Shown: positions 25,741-36,706 of the stretch, in pieces | Position numbering within the stretch: the first letter of the stretch is position 1 | Layout: each line of letters begins with the position of its first letter | NCBI RefSeq assembly: GCF_034190915.1 | Contig: NW_026947503.1 | Location: 22,154,532 to 22,218,531, forward strand | Direction: 5' to 3' | Length of the DNA: 64,000 bases | Origin: Cavia porcellus | Taxonomy: Eukaryota; Chordata; Mammalia; Rodentia; Caviidae | Made by a program: the position numbers and the translations under genes | The notes under the pieces: model-generated | What the model was told of the DNA's origin: nothing | Seen by the model: the letters and a program-made list of their open reading frames with translations, nothing else | Database searches by the model: none

Positions 25741-26865
25741 GAAGTAGTTATAGAGCTTCTGATCATACTGCATTTGGTAATGTGTCATTGGCCAAAGAAA
25801 GTCTCAGGGTCAACTCTGAAATCACTAATGGAGAGAATTATACAAGGGTGTGAGTAGTTAGAGAAGTGGGTCATTAGAAAGCTAGGTGATGTTTGCCGTC
25901 AATAATAGACTAAAAGCCATGTTCTTTACATATTGTTTTTCTGTCTTTAAGTATGATTAAAACAAATTGTGGTATGGATCACTTAATTAAACTAGTGATT
26001 TACAGGATTCTTGATTTTGTGTCAATATTTTCAGGTCTGAGGCAGTGTTTCTGATAATTCTTTGTTGGAGACATCAGAGTGAAATCCAATGCAGAATTAA
26101 GTGGCTTATTAAGTAAATCTTTGCTATAAAAAAGCAAAGCCACCAAATATTGGAAATAACAGCTCATGTTCATTCCAAAGAACAAAAAAGGAACACATCA
26201 GAAATTAAAGAAGCATTTGTGGCTACTTAGAAAATCATTAGCTTAGCAAATCTTTCTTATGTAATTGATATTTGAGGCAGCTTAGTGGAAAGGGATGTTA
26301 TTTTGCTTTTATTATGCATCAAATATTTAATGCATTCATATAACACACTTTGAGAAAAATTATCCTTATCTAAGAGGCAATTTTGAATGTGCTAAGCGAT
26401 CAGACTTTATTGCTCATTTGCAGTCATGAGAAAGAGTTCATAGTTCTAATGATACAGGAAATATTTTGATTAGCATAGCAATCTTTATTGAAACATTTAT
26501 AGTATTCTAAAATGATTGAGTAACAATAATTAATTCCATATTCATGTCTTATTGTAAAATGAAGATGGTTAGTATCATCATGCAACGTAAAATATAATGG
26601 ACTGCTTTATTTAGAATCAAGTTACAGCATAGAAAATACAGGTTGAACAAAGCCACTTTTATTGCTTCCTTGATCATGGTCTGTGTTCTAGGTTCTTTTT
26701 CACATATCCCACAAAACCCAGGTATCTCCCCTATGTTATTAGAAGTCAACGAATGAATTGAGGCTGTGAAATAACAAATACAGACAAAATTTCTAGAGAC
26801 AGAAAGCAGAAAATGCTTGTTGAGTGCATCTTCCTGTGACTTTGGTGAATCTAGGGTGGATAAAA
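25741..26865. other. No gene seen; AT-rich DNA
   Basis: The 112-codon minus frame at 26,549-26,887 has mixed composition but no recognisable domain, start context or splice signals. Nothing else stands out. Confidence 0.5.
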
Positions 26866-26867
26866 AG

Positions 26868-27230
26868 AAAGCAATATAGGAAATCAAAAATGGCTACTGT
26901 AATATATCACGGTATCTTTGAAATAGCTGCCAATGCCATCAGATATGGTGAAATAAAACTAAGCAAAACAGAATAAAACCAAACCAAACAATACAGAACA
27001 TTAAAACAAGATAGTAGGGAATTAACAATGGCTACCACCTTCAGAAGGAGGTCCTCCACAGTTGTTAGACTGCACACTGTTATCCTCCAAGTAGATGCTC
27101 AGATAGTTTTACTCTGTTCTGCTTTGTTTGATTTTATTATGTCTAATGGTATGGGTAGCTGTTTTGAAAATAACAGCATGCTTTGAAGTAGCCATTGTTG
27201 ATTTCCTATTACCTTGTTTTGAAGTCGTGT
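26868..27230. repeat. Imperfect long inverted repeat (fold-back)
   Basis: The left arm, from about 26,879 (AAATCAAAAATGGCTACTG, later GAAATAGCTGCC, GCCATCAGATATGGTG and AGCAAAACAGAATAAAAC), is matched in reverse complement by about 27,110-27,215 (CAACAATGGCTACTTCAAA, AAAACAGCTACCC, ATACCATTAGACATAAT and AAAGCAGAACAGAG in antisense). A further terminal-like motif, AGATAGTAGGGAATTAACAATGGCTACC, lies between them at about 27,011-27,038. Arms of roughly 100 bp around a loop of about 120 bp suggest a MITE-like palindromic element or two head-to-head copies of one repeat. Family unknown. Confidence 0.6.
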
Positions 27231-27239
27231 ATCACATTA

Positions 27240-28477
27240 ACTGTTTTATTTTAATTGGCTTTATTCTGTTTTATTTTGATTGGTTTTAAAACCAAACAAA
27301 ACAAAAACAAAAAAGATAGCAATATAACCTTCAAATCTAATCATGTAAGAACCATCATTTCAGTCATATCTTAGCATGGATAGAAGAAAATATAATTTCT
27401 AACATATTTGCTATTTGCCAAGTGGTATGTTAAGTCACCTGTATTGTTTCCTTTAGACAGGAAAACTCCATGTTGACTAATTGCTGATCTCAAAGAGAAA
27501 CAAATGGAAATGAATGATGGAAGGAAATTATTTTGTACTCCTTTCCCCTGAGAGTTCTATATTATTAATTAGTTATTAATATGGTTCTAAATTTCTTTAT
27601 TAAAGTGGAGCTGTCTGCTATATTGATGTCTTTACAGACCATGTGATAAAGTGAACACTTAATCTTTGATTCTTTATCAGAATTATTTTATATAAGATCT
27701 AAAGTTTGATAACAAATTTAATTTTGAACATTATATGCTATACTCTTGGCAAATGGACCCTGAATAACCAATTTAGGGATACTCCATTCATTCTACTAGA
27801 ATTTTAATGTATATTTTTGGAACAGGACACCTTTTGTTCCGGTATATGCTAAATCAAATGATAAGCAACTAATCAGCCTTAATATACAATATTAAACATC
27901 ATTTTCCAGAAGAGTTGAAGCAGTTGTATCCCCACTATCTAGTTGCTTAATATCTTTATCAGTAGTTAATATGTTTTTTTTCCCTCTTTTTCTTTCATCC
28001 ATTCTGTTGCATGGGTATTGCATTATGGTGTTAATGTCTCCTCTACCATAACCTAAGCAAAAATATCATTACATATGATAATTGACCATTATTTCCATGC
28101 TGGTTTGAAGTTTTTAAAAAGCACTTTGCATAAAGCAAAGATACTTGGAGCCTCAGCCAAAATAAAGCTTAACAATAACCTTTGTTTAACCTAATCATTT
28201 GTACATACTTGGGTAAACTGATTATGACTTGTGTTTAGACAACCAGTACCCTACACTCTACTATGACCAGAACTGGGATGAATTAGGATTGGCAACTTTC
28301 ACCAGATCAGTTTGGTTAATGGATGTGATGGGGGAGTAACCATCTAAAATATGATGTATGATGCAGTAGTATCTGTTACATTTAGAAAATAGTCTATTTT
28401 CATGTTCCTCTTTGTAACACAGACATAAAATTATTATTGCATGTAGCTAAATGCTATGATAGAATATTTTGTGACTT
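27240..28477. other. No gene seen; AT-rich DNA
   Basis: An AACAAAAC-type simple tract at 27,293-27,317 adjoins the inverted repeat. The remainder is AT-rich with no recognised gene, repeat or paired splice sites. Confidence 0.5.
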
Positions 28478-28493
28478 AACAATGAATGATCCA

Positions 28494-28637
28494 GCCAGGC
28501 GTGGTGGCTCACACCTGTAATCCCAGCACTCGGGGGGCTGAGGCAGGAGGATCATTGCGAGTTTGAGACCAGACTGGGCTACAAAGTGAGTTCAAGGCTA
28601 GCCTGAACTGAATAGAGACTCCATCTCAAAAAGACCA

Positions 28638-28668
<31 letters not shown>

Positions 28669-28696
28669 CAAAAAAAAAAAAAACCCAAAAAAGAAA
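28494..28696 (+). mobile_element. B1 SINE with 16-bp target-site duplication
   Basis: A well-preserved 7SL-derived SINE starts GCCAGGCGTGGTGGCTCACA and continues through TCCCAGCACTCGGGG and GGCTGAGGCAGGAGGATCAT. It carries the internal B1 duplication: GAGTTTGAGACCAGACTGGG followed by GAGTTCAAGGCTAGCCTGAA. The tail is an (AAAAC)n and poly(A) tract. AACAATGAATGATCCA is exactly repeated before (28,478-28,493) and after (28,697-28,712) the element, showing L1-mediated insertion. The clean duplication and low divergence suggest a relatively young copy. Confidence 0.95.
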
Positions 28697-28999
28697 AACA
28701 ATGAATGATCCATTGCAAACCCGGTGTTAAGCTGAGCTGATTGTTAGTTCAGTGTCAATAATGCCTCTCAGAGGAAGGCACTGAAAAGTCACAAATGAGT
28801 ATTCTTAGCAAAAGATAACTCCAAGAGCCTCCAAGGTAGTAAAAATATAGATATAGCAGCATCTAAAGGGGTTGGGTTACTTTTCAATAAAGGATGTCAT
28901 TCTATTTTAATTAAAAAGCAATAGGAATGCAAACTAGGGATTGCTATTGGGCTGAGATCTCTCTAGTATTCCATTTAACATGTGTTTTTAATAAAATTG

Positions 29000-29660
29000 T
29001 CTTTGTTTTCTTTTAAAGTAAGATTATACCACACGTTTTTTTCTGGAACTTTTCCCATGACAATAATATGGATTTATTTTATTCTTTTTTATGTTTGAAT
29101 AGTACTCATAATGTTTCATTTCATGGAACTTACCAACCCTCCTTGATGGACACTAGTTATTTCTTCACTATCATTAAATGCTTTAATATCCTTTTACCAT
29201 ATTTATTTACTGTGTATATATACTCAAAAGTGAATATTTGATTCAAAAATAATACACATTTAATATTAAGTATTAACAAGCTAATGTCTCTAGTGTAGTA
29301 AAATGAAGAATTACCTATTGGTATATACAATCATTTTTAAGTTTTACTTTAACAGTGTTTTAATTACCATTCTAAAGATATCTTTATGTATACATATGGA
29401 TATTTCCAAAGGAGAGATGCCTGAAACTGCTTGGTCAGAAGGTATGCACTTGTAAAACTTGGATTAATGACTCTAAATTGCTCTCTGAAAAGCTTTATCC
29501 ACGTTTACCCTCTTCAAATGTGCATGCCTGATTTCTCATAAAAATGTGCTATAGCAGTTATTGTTAATCTTTATTCTTCATATAGGGAAGGGAGAAAAGT
29601 TCTGTTGTTTTATTCTACTGTAGGGTGATTTGCTAGTGAAGTTTAGAATCTCTTCATATG
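29000..29660 (-). mobile_element. Ancient L1-like LINE fragment
   Basis: The text follows the antisense of an old LINE-1 ORF2 3' part in degraded form: TGAATAGTACTCATAATGTTTCA, CCTTGATGGACACTAGTTATTTC, CTGCTTGGTCAGAAGGTATGCAC and TGACTCTAAATTGCTCTCTG. These parallel the 'gttgatggacatt', 'gggtcaaagggtatgcac' and 'tgccaaattgctctcc' landmarks. Highly diverged, with no frame left. Confidence 0.5.
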
Positions 29661-29676
29661 TTCATCATACAAATGT

Positions 29677-30180
29677 TTGCATTTTATAAATTATCTCTGC
29701 AAAGTGTTTACTTTGACTTCTGTTTTCCCCAGTAAAATAATTTTACATATATGCAACCATAATTCTACATCTCTTATGGAAATATTTGTTTTAAACTTCA
29801 AATACAATACAGGTAACAGCATTGGTGACCCTTTTGCATTTTCTCTTGTTTATATCTATAGGCTGCCTTCCAGTTGCTTTATAAATCAGCACATTAATTT
29901 TTATATCATCAAGACATATTTTCGACAGAAATTCATTTCATGGTTACTATCCTGCATTGTAAACACATCAAAGGCCATGCTATTTAAACAGTCTCACTCA
30001 CAGTTAAGGGACAACCAAATATATTTCATCAAATTTGTTGCAACAGTGAAACCTATTATTATTTTGCTTTTGAAGAAGAATATTATTTCACAAAAATTTC
30101 TCATGAAACATGGCATAGAATCACTTTTCAAATTCTATGTCTGGATACATCATATAGCTACTGGATTCACTAAATTGTAA
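29677..30180 (+). other. Unassigned 167-codon open frame
   Basis: This is the longest non-L1 open frame in the window. It runs directly on from the old LINE fragment. The translation is rich in Ile, Phe, Leu, Lys and Asn, as expected from AT-rich DNA, and I recognise no domain, signal peptide or motif array. No promoter, Kozak match or poly(A) signal is evident. It is most probably a chance open frame, but its length makes it worth a comparative check. Confidence 0.12.
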
Positions 30181-30392
30181 TCGGTATTATAATTTAGATA
30201 TTACTAAATTGTTAAAGAGGGGATATGCTTAAGCCTTTTTTGAAAAAGGACTTTCATTGGACTATGTGACAATGGGAAGAAAATATGGTTAAAGAACATA
30301 GAGATTAGAACTAAAACATCTAGTTTTGATACTATCATGATACTAACTTGTGACATGGTGGTTTCCTTTTACTTGTGATATATGTAAGTTGT

Positions 30393-30783
30393 TGTATTAA
30401 TCTGTTTTCTGTCACTGTGACAAAATACATGAGAAAAATGATGTAAAATTTCAAAAGTGTTGGTCAGTGATCCACTGACTCAAAAACTTTTGGCCTGTGG
30501 TGAGGAAGAAGCATTGTGATGAAAGTTCCATAGAAGAGCCATCAGATAGAAGCCAGGACACAGAAACTGAGAAAGCCTAAGAAGAAGGGGCTCAGAGACA
30601 AGATATAGTTTCTAAGAAGACCTCAAGGCTCAATTCCAACTAGACCCTACCTCCTATTAGACCATTTATTTATGAACTTGTCATTGGTTATCCCATTGAT
30701 GAACTTAGTACTCTTATGATCCAGTCAATTCCTAAAAGCCCACTCACTGAGCTTTAGGAGACATTTAGCTATAAACTACAACA
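30393..30783 (-). mobile_element. MaLR solo LTR with exact 5-bp target duplication
   Basis: A complete LTR reads in antisense, from TGTATTAATCTGTTTTCTGT to the far end AGCTATAAACTACAACA. It includes TTTTGGCCTGTGGTGAGG, TCCAACTAGACCCTACCTCC and AGCCCACTCACTGAGCTTTA. It has TG...CA termini and is flanked on both sides by GTTGT (30,388-30,392 and 30,784-30,788). The 5-bp duplication fits the ERVL-MaLR superfamily, and the absence of internal sequence fits excision by LTR-LTR recombination. No open frame of note is present. Confidence 0.85.
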
Positions 30784-30789
30784 GTTGTG

Positions 30790-32190
30790 GTTTTTATTTT
30801 CTGTGGTTCTACTTTTCTTTTACCTTCTGTGTTATGTATTTCAACTGTATGCTCTGTACTTTCTCACATGCATGTATTCAAACTGGAAATATTCTTTTGA
30901 GATCACTAAAAGACCAATCAGTTGTCCCCATGAAAAAAACACACCAACAGTGGACCAGAGAAAGATCTTAGGTATCAACATGACCATTACTAACCACACA
31001 ACATTTTTGATTCTCTACTCAAAATAGCATTTTTTATAGACAGTTGGAGATTATCTTAAACACTCCAACTGGCAGTCAAATTGTAGAAAGTTTAAATCTT
31101 AATTCAGCCGTCAAATTTGTCATTCACAGTGACTGACATCCTAACAATCCCAAACCTACACCTTAATTCGTCTTTTGAGGGCCAGCCATTCCTTGATATT
31201 TTTAAATTGACTTGATATAAACTTTTGAACCTCAAAATGTACAAAATTGAATGTTAAAAACCAAAAATTGGTAACTTTTGTTTGGTATAAAATTTGAAAT
31301 TGGTAATTCAGATTCAAACATGTGTCTTAAACAAATTACATCCAAAAATCCATCCACTGATGTTTATTTTTTAAATTTTTCTTAACTATATTTGCTATGG
31401 GGAATCTGAAGGCCACCTTTGAGTCTCAACAGCCCACGTATAAATCAAATTTTTGAGTGACATTACCATATCTATAGATGATTTTAACCATAGAACCATA
31501 AAAGGCAAAGTTGTCAAATACAGAAAATAATTTCTACTCGTGTAGAAAAATTTACTTCAGTGACATTATTAGCTTCATGATTTGGGCTAATCCAATGTGG
31601 TGTAATGTTCCTATGTGTAGTGTATAATGTGAGCACAGAAAGCACACTTTACATCTCTCTTAGGACCCTAAAACTAAGCAGCTCATATATCTATTAAATC
31701 TGTGTATAAACAAACAAAATTGTAAAATATATGAATCTTTTAAAGGAGCTAAATCACAAGAAATTTTTTTCAGAAACTAACTGTTTGGGAAAACCAGAAT
31801 TAATGTTATTTGTAAAAAGTTCACTAAATAAGAGTAAGAGGAATTCATTGCAAATTAATAGATATATCAGTGTTCAGCATCTTTTAAAGGAGATACATCT
31901 TACTTCTTTTGTTTCAAGTGAGATTGCATGTAGAGAGCCAAGAGCATTTGTCAAATTGTTGGAAAGTATACATTTTGATACTTGTACTGTAACTTAGTCT
32001 GTATCATCTTAAAAAATTCATTGCATGCCACAGTTTCTTTACTTATAAAATAAAGCACTGGATGGTTCTTGAAGTTCCTTCTTTCTTTAGTGTTTTGATT
32101 TAATTGACATTCAAATTCTCCAGTGCATAAACTCTTTGCTAGAAATAACTGAAGCACTTGCAGTAGCAACTCTGATATTCCCTGTCATTC
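30790..32190. other. No gene seen; AT-rich DNA
   Basis: Open frames at 30,785-31,027 and 31,731-31,997 (80 and 88 codons, plus) have no recognisable domain. No named repeat was recognised. Confidence 0.5.
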
Positions 32191-32194
32191 ACTT

Positions 32195-32480
32195 ATTCAT
32201 CAAACATTATTAATCATTAAGTGTATTTCAGGTACACTGTAGATACTGTGACTAGAAGATGAATGAAATACAATCCTGGTCCCAAGAAGTGTCTAGTCTA
32301 GTAGGAAGCATCCATGTTACTAAAAAAGCACTATGAAGTATTACAGATGCTCTGTTAAAATTATGTACACAGCATATGATGTTCAGTAGATGCACATAGA
32401 GAAGAAATCAGCATTATTGTTGGGTACAGTGGTAGATGACAGGAAAGATTTGGTAGAGGAAGAAATGAATGAATGATCTC
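32195..32480 (-). mobile_element. Ancient L2-like fragment, minus orientation
   Basis: ATTCACTTATTCATCAAACATTATTAATC, then CAGGTACACTGTAGATACTGTG, GATGAATGAAATACAATCCTGG and AAGAAGTGTCTAGTCTAGTAGG follow the antisense start of the common 'attcattcaacaaatatttattgagc...gagcttacagtctagtgg' repeat. It is diverged, with an indistinct right edge. Confidence 0.5.
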
Positions 32481-32619
32481 TTAAAATATGAATTTACTTG
32501 AGAAATGGTGGATAACTGGGGGTAGGTAAGACTGAGGAGCTTACGAGTTACTACACTGAAATTCAGTTATTCACAATAAATTACAGCTTTACACTCAAAA
32601 GAAACATAGACATTTTTAT

Positions 32620-32753
32620 GCTTGTTTTCAGACCAAGGTGTTGCTATGTATGTAAGGCTGGCTTTGAATTTACTGTGTAGACTGAGCTGGCCTCCCACTC
32701 ATTACCTTCTTTCCTCAGCATCCAGAATGCTGGAATTACACAAGTGTGGTCAC
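32620..32753 (-). mobile_element. B1 SINE, minus orientation, degraded
   Basis: Read on the plus strand, GACCAAGGTGTTGCTATGTATG, AGGCTGGCTTTGAATTTACTG and TCCAGAATGCTGGAATTACACAAG are the reverse complement of a B1. The 63-codon plus frame at 32,622-32,813 falls on this SINE and is not a gene. Confidence 0.85.
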
Positions 32754-33499
32754 CTTAGAACACAGGCATTTGATGTAAATTCCACGTTGCATATAAATAG
32801 GGAATTAAGATAATTAATTTATGCATCAATTACCTCTGAAATGTAGGCAGGCATTCCCAACTGAATAAAGTAATGCCATCATTTCAAAAAGAGTTTTATA
32901 ATTTTTAGGGAGTTGTTTTTATGAATTTTTGTCTCTTGCACATGGAATGGCTCAAAATAAAGAAAGACACTTCCATGATGTCCATTTTTTAAAAAATTAA
33001 AGAATGAAGGAAAACAGATTGTTTGTTGCTAAACTGTACCTTTGTACCTAAGAATATATCCTCAGAAATATACTTTATCAACTCATAATTCCTCAAGAAC
33101 AGATTATGACTAGCAGGTTGATGATGTTTTTTATTTAACAGTCCAAATTAAAAGTAGGCACTAATGCTACAGCAACCTGCTTATTAACTACTTTGATCTT
33201 ATGGGTTGTTGGCATTGTGGTGTGAACACATCAAGGCATAGCGGTTTTACATGTTATGTACATTTATTTATTTATTTACCTTACCTGTTACTCACAGAGA
33301 TGACCCTTATGTATTATCAGAGCTTCTGCTTATTAAAAAATACTGCAGATGATAATGAATGTGTTTCTAATTTTTATTTGTGTTAATCATTCTGGTGAGA
33401 TCACGCTTGAAAGTGACATGGCCCTTAAAGACAAGTGCCCTGGGTCTCTAGAAGGTCTTAGTCTCGGCTTTGTAAAATGCAAGCACCTGTCTTGTCTTC

Positions 33500-33546
33500 C
33501 AAACCAGATTGTAAGCTGGCACGAGGGCAATGTCTTTATTTTACTG
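33500..33546 (+). mobile_element. Short L2 3' remnant
   Basis: CAGATTGTAAGCTGGCACGAGGGCAATGTCTTTATTTTACTG matches the 'gaatgtaagctccatgagggcagggactttgtct' landmark at the end of L2 elements. Only about 45 bp are recognisable. A (TTTTTG)n tract follows at 33,547-33,580. Confidence 0.6.
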
Positions 33547-33683
33547 TTTTTTTTGTTTTTGTTTTTGTTTTTGTTTTTTTGTATTCTGCCCTCCTTTTCA
33601 CTTCAGAAACTGATAGAACCCTTCAGCCACATACAAGATGATTTTCCAGTGATAGCTGAAGCAGTACCAAAAATAACCATCAA

Positions 33684-33844
33684 AACCAGGCATGGTGGTG
33701 TCCTCTTATAATCCCAGCACTTGGGAGGCTGAGGCCAGAGGATGGTTGCACGTTTATACCAGCCTGGGCTACAAAGTGAGACCAACGCTAACCTTAACTG
33801 CATTGCAAGACCCTGTCTCAAAAAGACAAATAAAATAAAAAATA
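33684..33844 (+). mobile_element. B1 SINE with 12-bp target duplication
   Basis: A B1 head (CCAGGCATGGTGGTGTCCTC, ATAATCCCAGCACTTGGGAGG) is followed by the internal duplicated portion and AGACCCTGTCTCAAAAAGAC, then a tail with ATAAAATAAAA. Target duplications AATAACCATCAA (33,672-33,683) and AATAACTATCAA (33,845-33,856) differ at one base. The open frames overlapping it (33,349-33,711 plus and 33,603-33,863 minus) are SINE-derived at this end. Confidence 0.93.
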
Positions 33845-34019
33845 AATAACTATCAAGTAACACCTATATATGAAACAAATTTTTTCATATTCTTGTCACC
33901 AAGACAAGAGTTTTATATTAATGAACAGATCAACTTGAAGTAAGAACCTAGTTCTGCCTTTGAGAGATAATAAGTGGAAGGAGGGGATGTTTATGTTTCA
34001 TGCACCTTAGTCTGAACAT

Positions 34020-34172
34020 ATGATTTCAATGAGTCCTTATAGTAGTCACAGAGCGTACACCCAACATTCATTCCCTTTTATAGATGGGAGAATGAATGCA
34101 CAGGCATGCTAACTTCACAAGCCCCACTGGCCAGTATTTCAAGTGACACAGCTGGAGTGCTGATGTAGACTT
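34020..34172 (-). mobile_element. MIR SINE fragment, minus orientation
   Basis: The order CAATGAGTCCTTATAGTAG, TTCATTCCCTTTTATAGATGGGAG, CACAGGCATGCTAACTTCAC and GACACAGCTGGAGTGCTGATG follows the reverse complement of MIR. Its hallmarks there are 'ccattttacagatgaggaaact' and 'cacacagctagtaagtgg'. Ancient and non-coding. Confidence 0.6.
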
Positions 34173-34204
34173 TACACAGCTTATTTATTTCTTCACTACT
34201 CTTT

Positions 34205-34300
34205 TTTTTCCATTAGCTATAATCCCTGTGTGCCCATGGATAAGTTATTAGCATCTCTAAACCCTGCGTTCCCTCTTTCTAATAGTAAGGTGAAATGGCT
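34205..34300 (+). mobile_element. MIR SINE fragment, plus orientation
   Basis: CCCTGTGTGCCCATGGATAAGTTATTAGCATCTCTAAACC corresponds to the MIR core 'tgtgtgaccttgggcaagttacttaacctctct', and the TTCTAATAGTAAGGTGAAATGG that follows matches the 'catctgtaaaatgggg' part. It stands head to head with the minus-oriented MIR just upstream. Confidence 0.65.
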
Positions 34301-34301
34301 A

Positions 34302-34689
34302 ATTTCATGTCAACATGTCAACACTATGGTACTCAGTTTTTTAGTCAAATCCTAGTCTAAATATTGCTATGAAAGCACTTAAAAAATTTTATTAACATTT
34401 CAATCAGTAGACGCAGTAAAGTAGATTACCCTCCTTAAAGTTAGTGGGCCTCATCTATCCTATCAAAGGCTACAAGAGAAAAGATCAGTGTTCCTAGGAT
34501 GAGAAGAAATATTTGCCTCTGTTCTACAACACAGAAAATTAACTCATTTTAATGACCTTGAGATTCAAGATTCCAAAGTCAACTTGCTAGGCCAGCCCCA
34601 TAAGGTTTCATAGTTGATGGTTCCCACAGTGAGTCAAATGCTTAAAATAAATTTCTCTGTCTTTCTCACTATGTCTGTCCTGCTGTACA

Positions 34690-34730
<41 letters not shown>

Positions 34731-34735
34731 TAAGT
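34302..34735 (+). mobile_element. ERVL/MLT2-like LTR with CA microsatellite at its end
   Basis: The text follows an LTR I recall as MLT2-like: AATTTCATGTCAACATGTC, ATTAACATTTCAATCAGTAG, GATTACCCTCCTTAAAGTTAGTGGGCC, an AGCCCCATAAGG stretch and CTTAAAATAAATTTCTCTGTC. The position where related copies carry a TA-rich run is here a (CA)n array (34,691-34,728). A more complete relative lies at 35,846-36,262. No target duplication was identified. Confidence 0.6.
34691..34728. repeat. (CA)n microsatellite
   Basis: A pure CA array of about 19 units lies in the 3' part of the LTR-like element. It is probably polymorphic in length. Confidence 0.97.
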
Positions 34736-35529
34736 GTTTATTATTTTTCAGGGGAACATTATTATGAAGGTCATTTTATGGTTATAAAAATAAATATTAA
34801 ATGAAATAATTCATGTAAATCCACTGAGCATTAGCAACTACTCAGTAGTTTTGTTCTCCTACCTTTTGCTTTTTCCCAACCATCTTAAACTTTTCAAAAT
34901 ATTTCTCTTCTTTGTTATATAATAAAACACATTCTTTAATGCAAAGAAATAACATCTTTTCAAATTTACTAACTGTATCAGCACAAATATGATATTGCAT
35001 GACTATTAACAGTGGAGTTATATTGCATGACTGTTAGTGTTTATGGTGACATTTACACATTTTCTTTCCTCAGTAATGATAATTCATTACTGATGCCTTG
35101 TGCGGTGAGTAATAGCTCCCTTCTGAAAATAAAGGTCAGGATGGTCTATAGTCATCATAAGTTATTCAGTGTTCACATACAATTCATAAAAATATATTTC
35201 CCACAATGTTGTTCTGCCTATTTTCATCTAGATATTCTTCATCTGTATGCAAGACAAGCTACATTGGAAAAACATTTTATTATTGATTTCTTCATTGGAT
35301 AAAAGAATGGTAAATTTGACACCCAATTCACTTTCTCTTCTTCAGCAAATTATAAAACACTGGAGTTGTGAAGACCTATATTGAGAATGTATCTAGCAAA
35401 TGAAGATGAGAGAGAAAGAATAAATGAAGGGCGGAGAGAGTTAAGAGCACATCAGAATCTAGTTAAGATATCTGACATATAACACACAAGGAAGACTTGG
35501 GCTACAAAAACAGAATTCACACTAAGATG

Positions 35530-35616
35530 TTGATTATAAACTTCTTCAGGACAGGGACTGTGTCTTGTAGACTAAATGGCTTGCACATAATAGGTACTTA
35601 ATAAATATGAATAAGT
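35530..35616 (+). mobile_element. L2 (or MIR) 3' terminal remnant
   Basis: CTTCAGGACAGGGACTGTGTCTTG, then GCTTGCACATAATAGGTACTTAATAAATATGA is the terminal landmark of L2/CR1-type LINEs shared with MIR. A fragment of about 85 bp. Confidence 0.7.
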
Positions 35617-35845
35617 AGTGCTAGAGTCGGTTCTGAAGAATGAATTTGATGAGTAATACATGAGGATTATTGAAGTAAGAGTTTGATGACAGAGATGAGG
35701 AAATTGACATTGGAGAAAGTAACAAAGGAAGCTGCAAGAGACATTTTGCAACAGAGTAAGAAAACCTTAGGTATCTTATTATCCAGGCAAAAACAGTTGA
35801 GGATATTATCAAACTTACAATCTCCTTTTAGCTTTTATATATTAT

Positions 35846-36262
35846 AACAATTAATTTTATGTGTCAGTTTGACTGGCAAGGGAGTGCTGAGATAAAGCAT
35901 TATTTCTGGGGATTGTTATGAAGGTGTTTCTGGACAAGATTAACAATTCAGTCAGTAGTTTCAGTGAAAAAAATTCCCTCCCCAATAAGTGGGCATAACT
36001 TAGTCTATTGAGATCCAAATATACAGAGGGAGGGTAGAGAAATTCTTCCCCATTTTTCCTGCTTTAGTGTGAGCTGACACATCTTTTCATTTATAGTTCT
36101 TACAAATGGGATTTATGGCTTTGGCTCTCTGGTTTTGAAGTTGTTAGACTGAATAAGTTAAATCACCTGTTTTTCCATCTTGCAGATGGCAAATGATGGA
36201 ACCTCCTACCTCAATAATATTATTGTTTATTGTATGTTTCTCTGAAGAACCTGACTATTGCA
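35846..36262 (+). mobile_element. ERVL/MLT2-like LTR, nearly full length
   Basis: It begins AATTAATTTTATGTGTCAGTTTGACTGGCAAGG and continues through ATGAAGGTGTTTCTGGACAAGATTAAC, CAATAAGTGGGCATAAC, a GGCTTTGGCTCTCTGG stretch and GAAGTTGTTAGACTG. It ends CTCTGAAGAACCTGACTATTGCA, the order of an MLT2-type ERVL LTR. The TG...CA termini are plausible. No internal viral genes adjoin it. Family name is from memory. Confidence 0.7.
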
Positions 36263-36330
36263 GATACATAGTGTGGCCACCAGGCCAGCTAGCTATACTT
36301 TCAGTCGCAGTAGAATCCTGAGTTGCATTG

Positions 36331-36350
36331 AGTCTCAGTCTCAGTCTCAG
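36331..36350. repeat. (TCTCAG)n minisatellite, three units
   Basis: Three consecutive AGTCTC units. Short and probably inconsequential. Confidence 0.85.
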
Positions 36351-36628
36351 TTTGTAATGGCAAGTATCCAGGACCATGCTTTGTTGCTTGCTTTGACTAA
36401 GGTCTTGTCCAGATCAACAAATACAAACCCCCTACCATTCTAATGCAAAAACTGTACTCATTTCTGCACTGCTATTTTCAAAGGGTTAATGCAGCTTCCA
36501 TAAGAGACCTAATTTAGAACTTGGCAACAGCTTAGCTACTGAAAGAAATATGCCTCTTTGCATGCCAGGTAATATAAATTAAAGCTAATATTATGGATAA
36601 TGAAATTTCCTTTTAGATATTATGTGTA

Positions 36629-36706
36629 GCCAGGGATGTAGCTCAGCAGCACAGCACCTGCCTGGTAAGCATAGCATCCTACATTTAATTCCTGGTACCA
36701 AAAAAT
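36629..36706 (+). mobile_element. ID element
   Basis: CCAGGGATGTAGCTCAGCAGCACAGCACC, CCTGGTAAGCATAGCATCCT, then AATTCCTGGTACCAAAAAA is an ID SINE with a degraded B box. The short ATGTGTA repeated on both sides (36,622 and 36,705) may be the target duplication. Confidence 0.85.

Noticed and set aside
33349..33863. Frames of 120 (plus) and 86 (minus) codons
   Set aside because: They run through an L2 remnant, a (TTTTTG)n tract and a B1 SINE.
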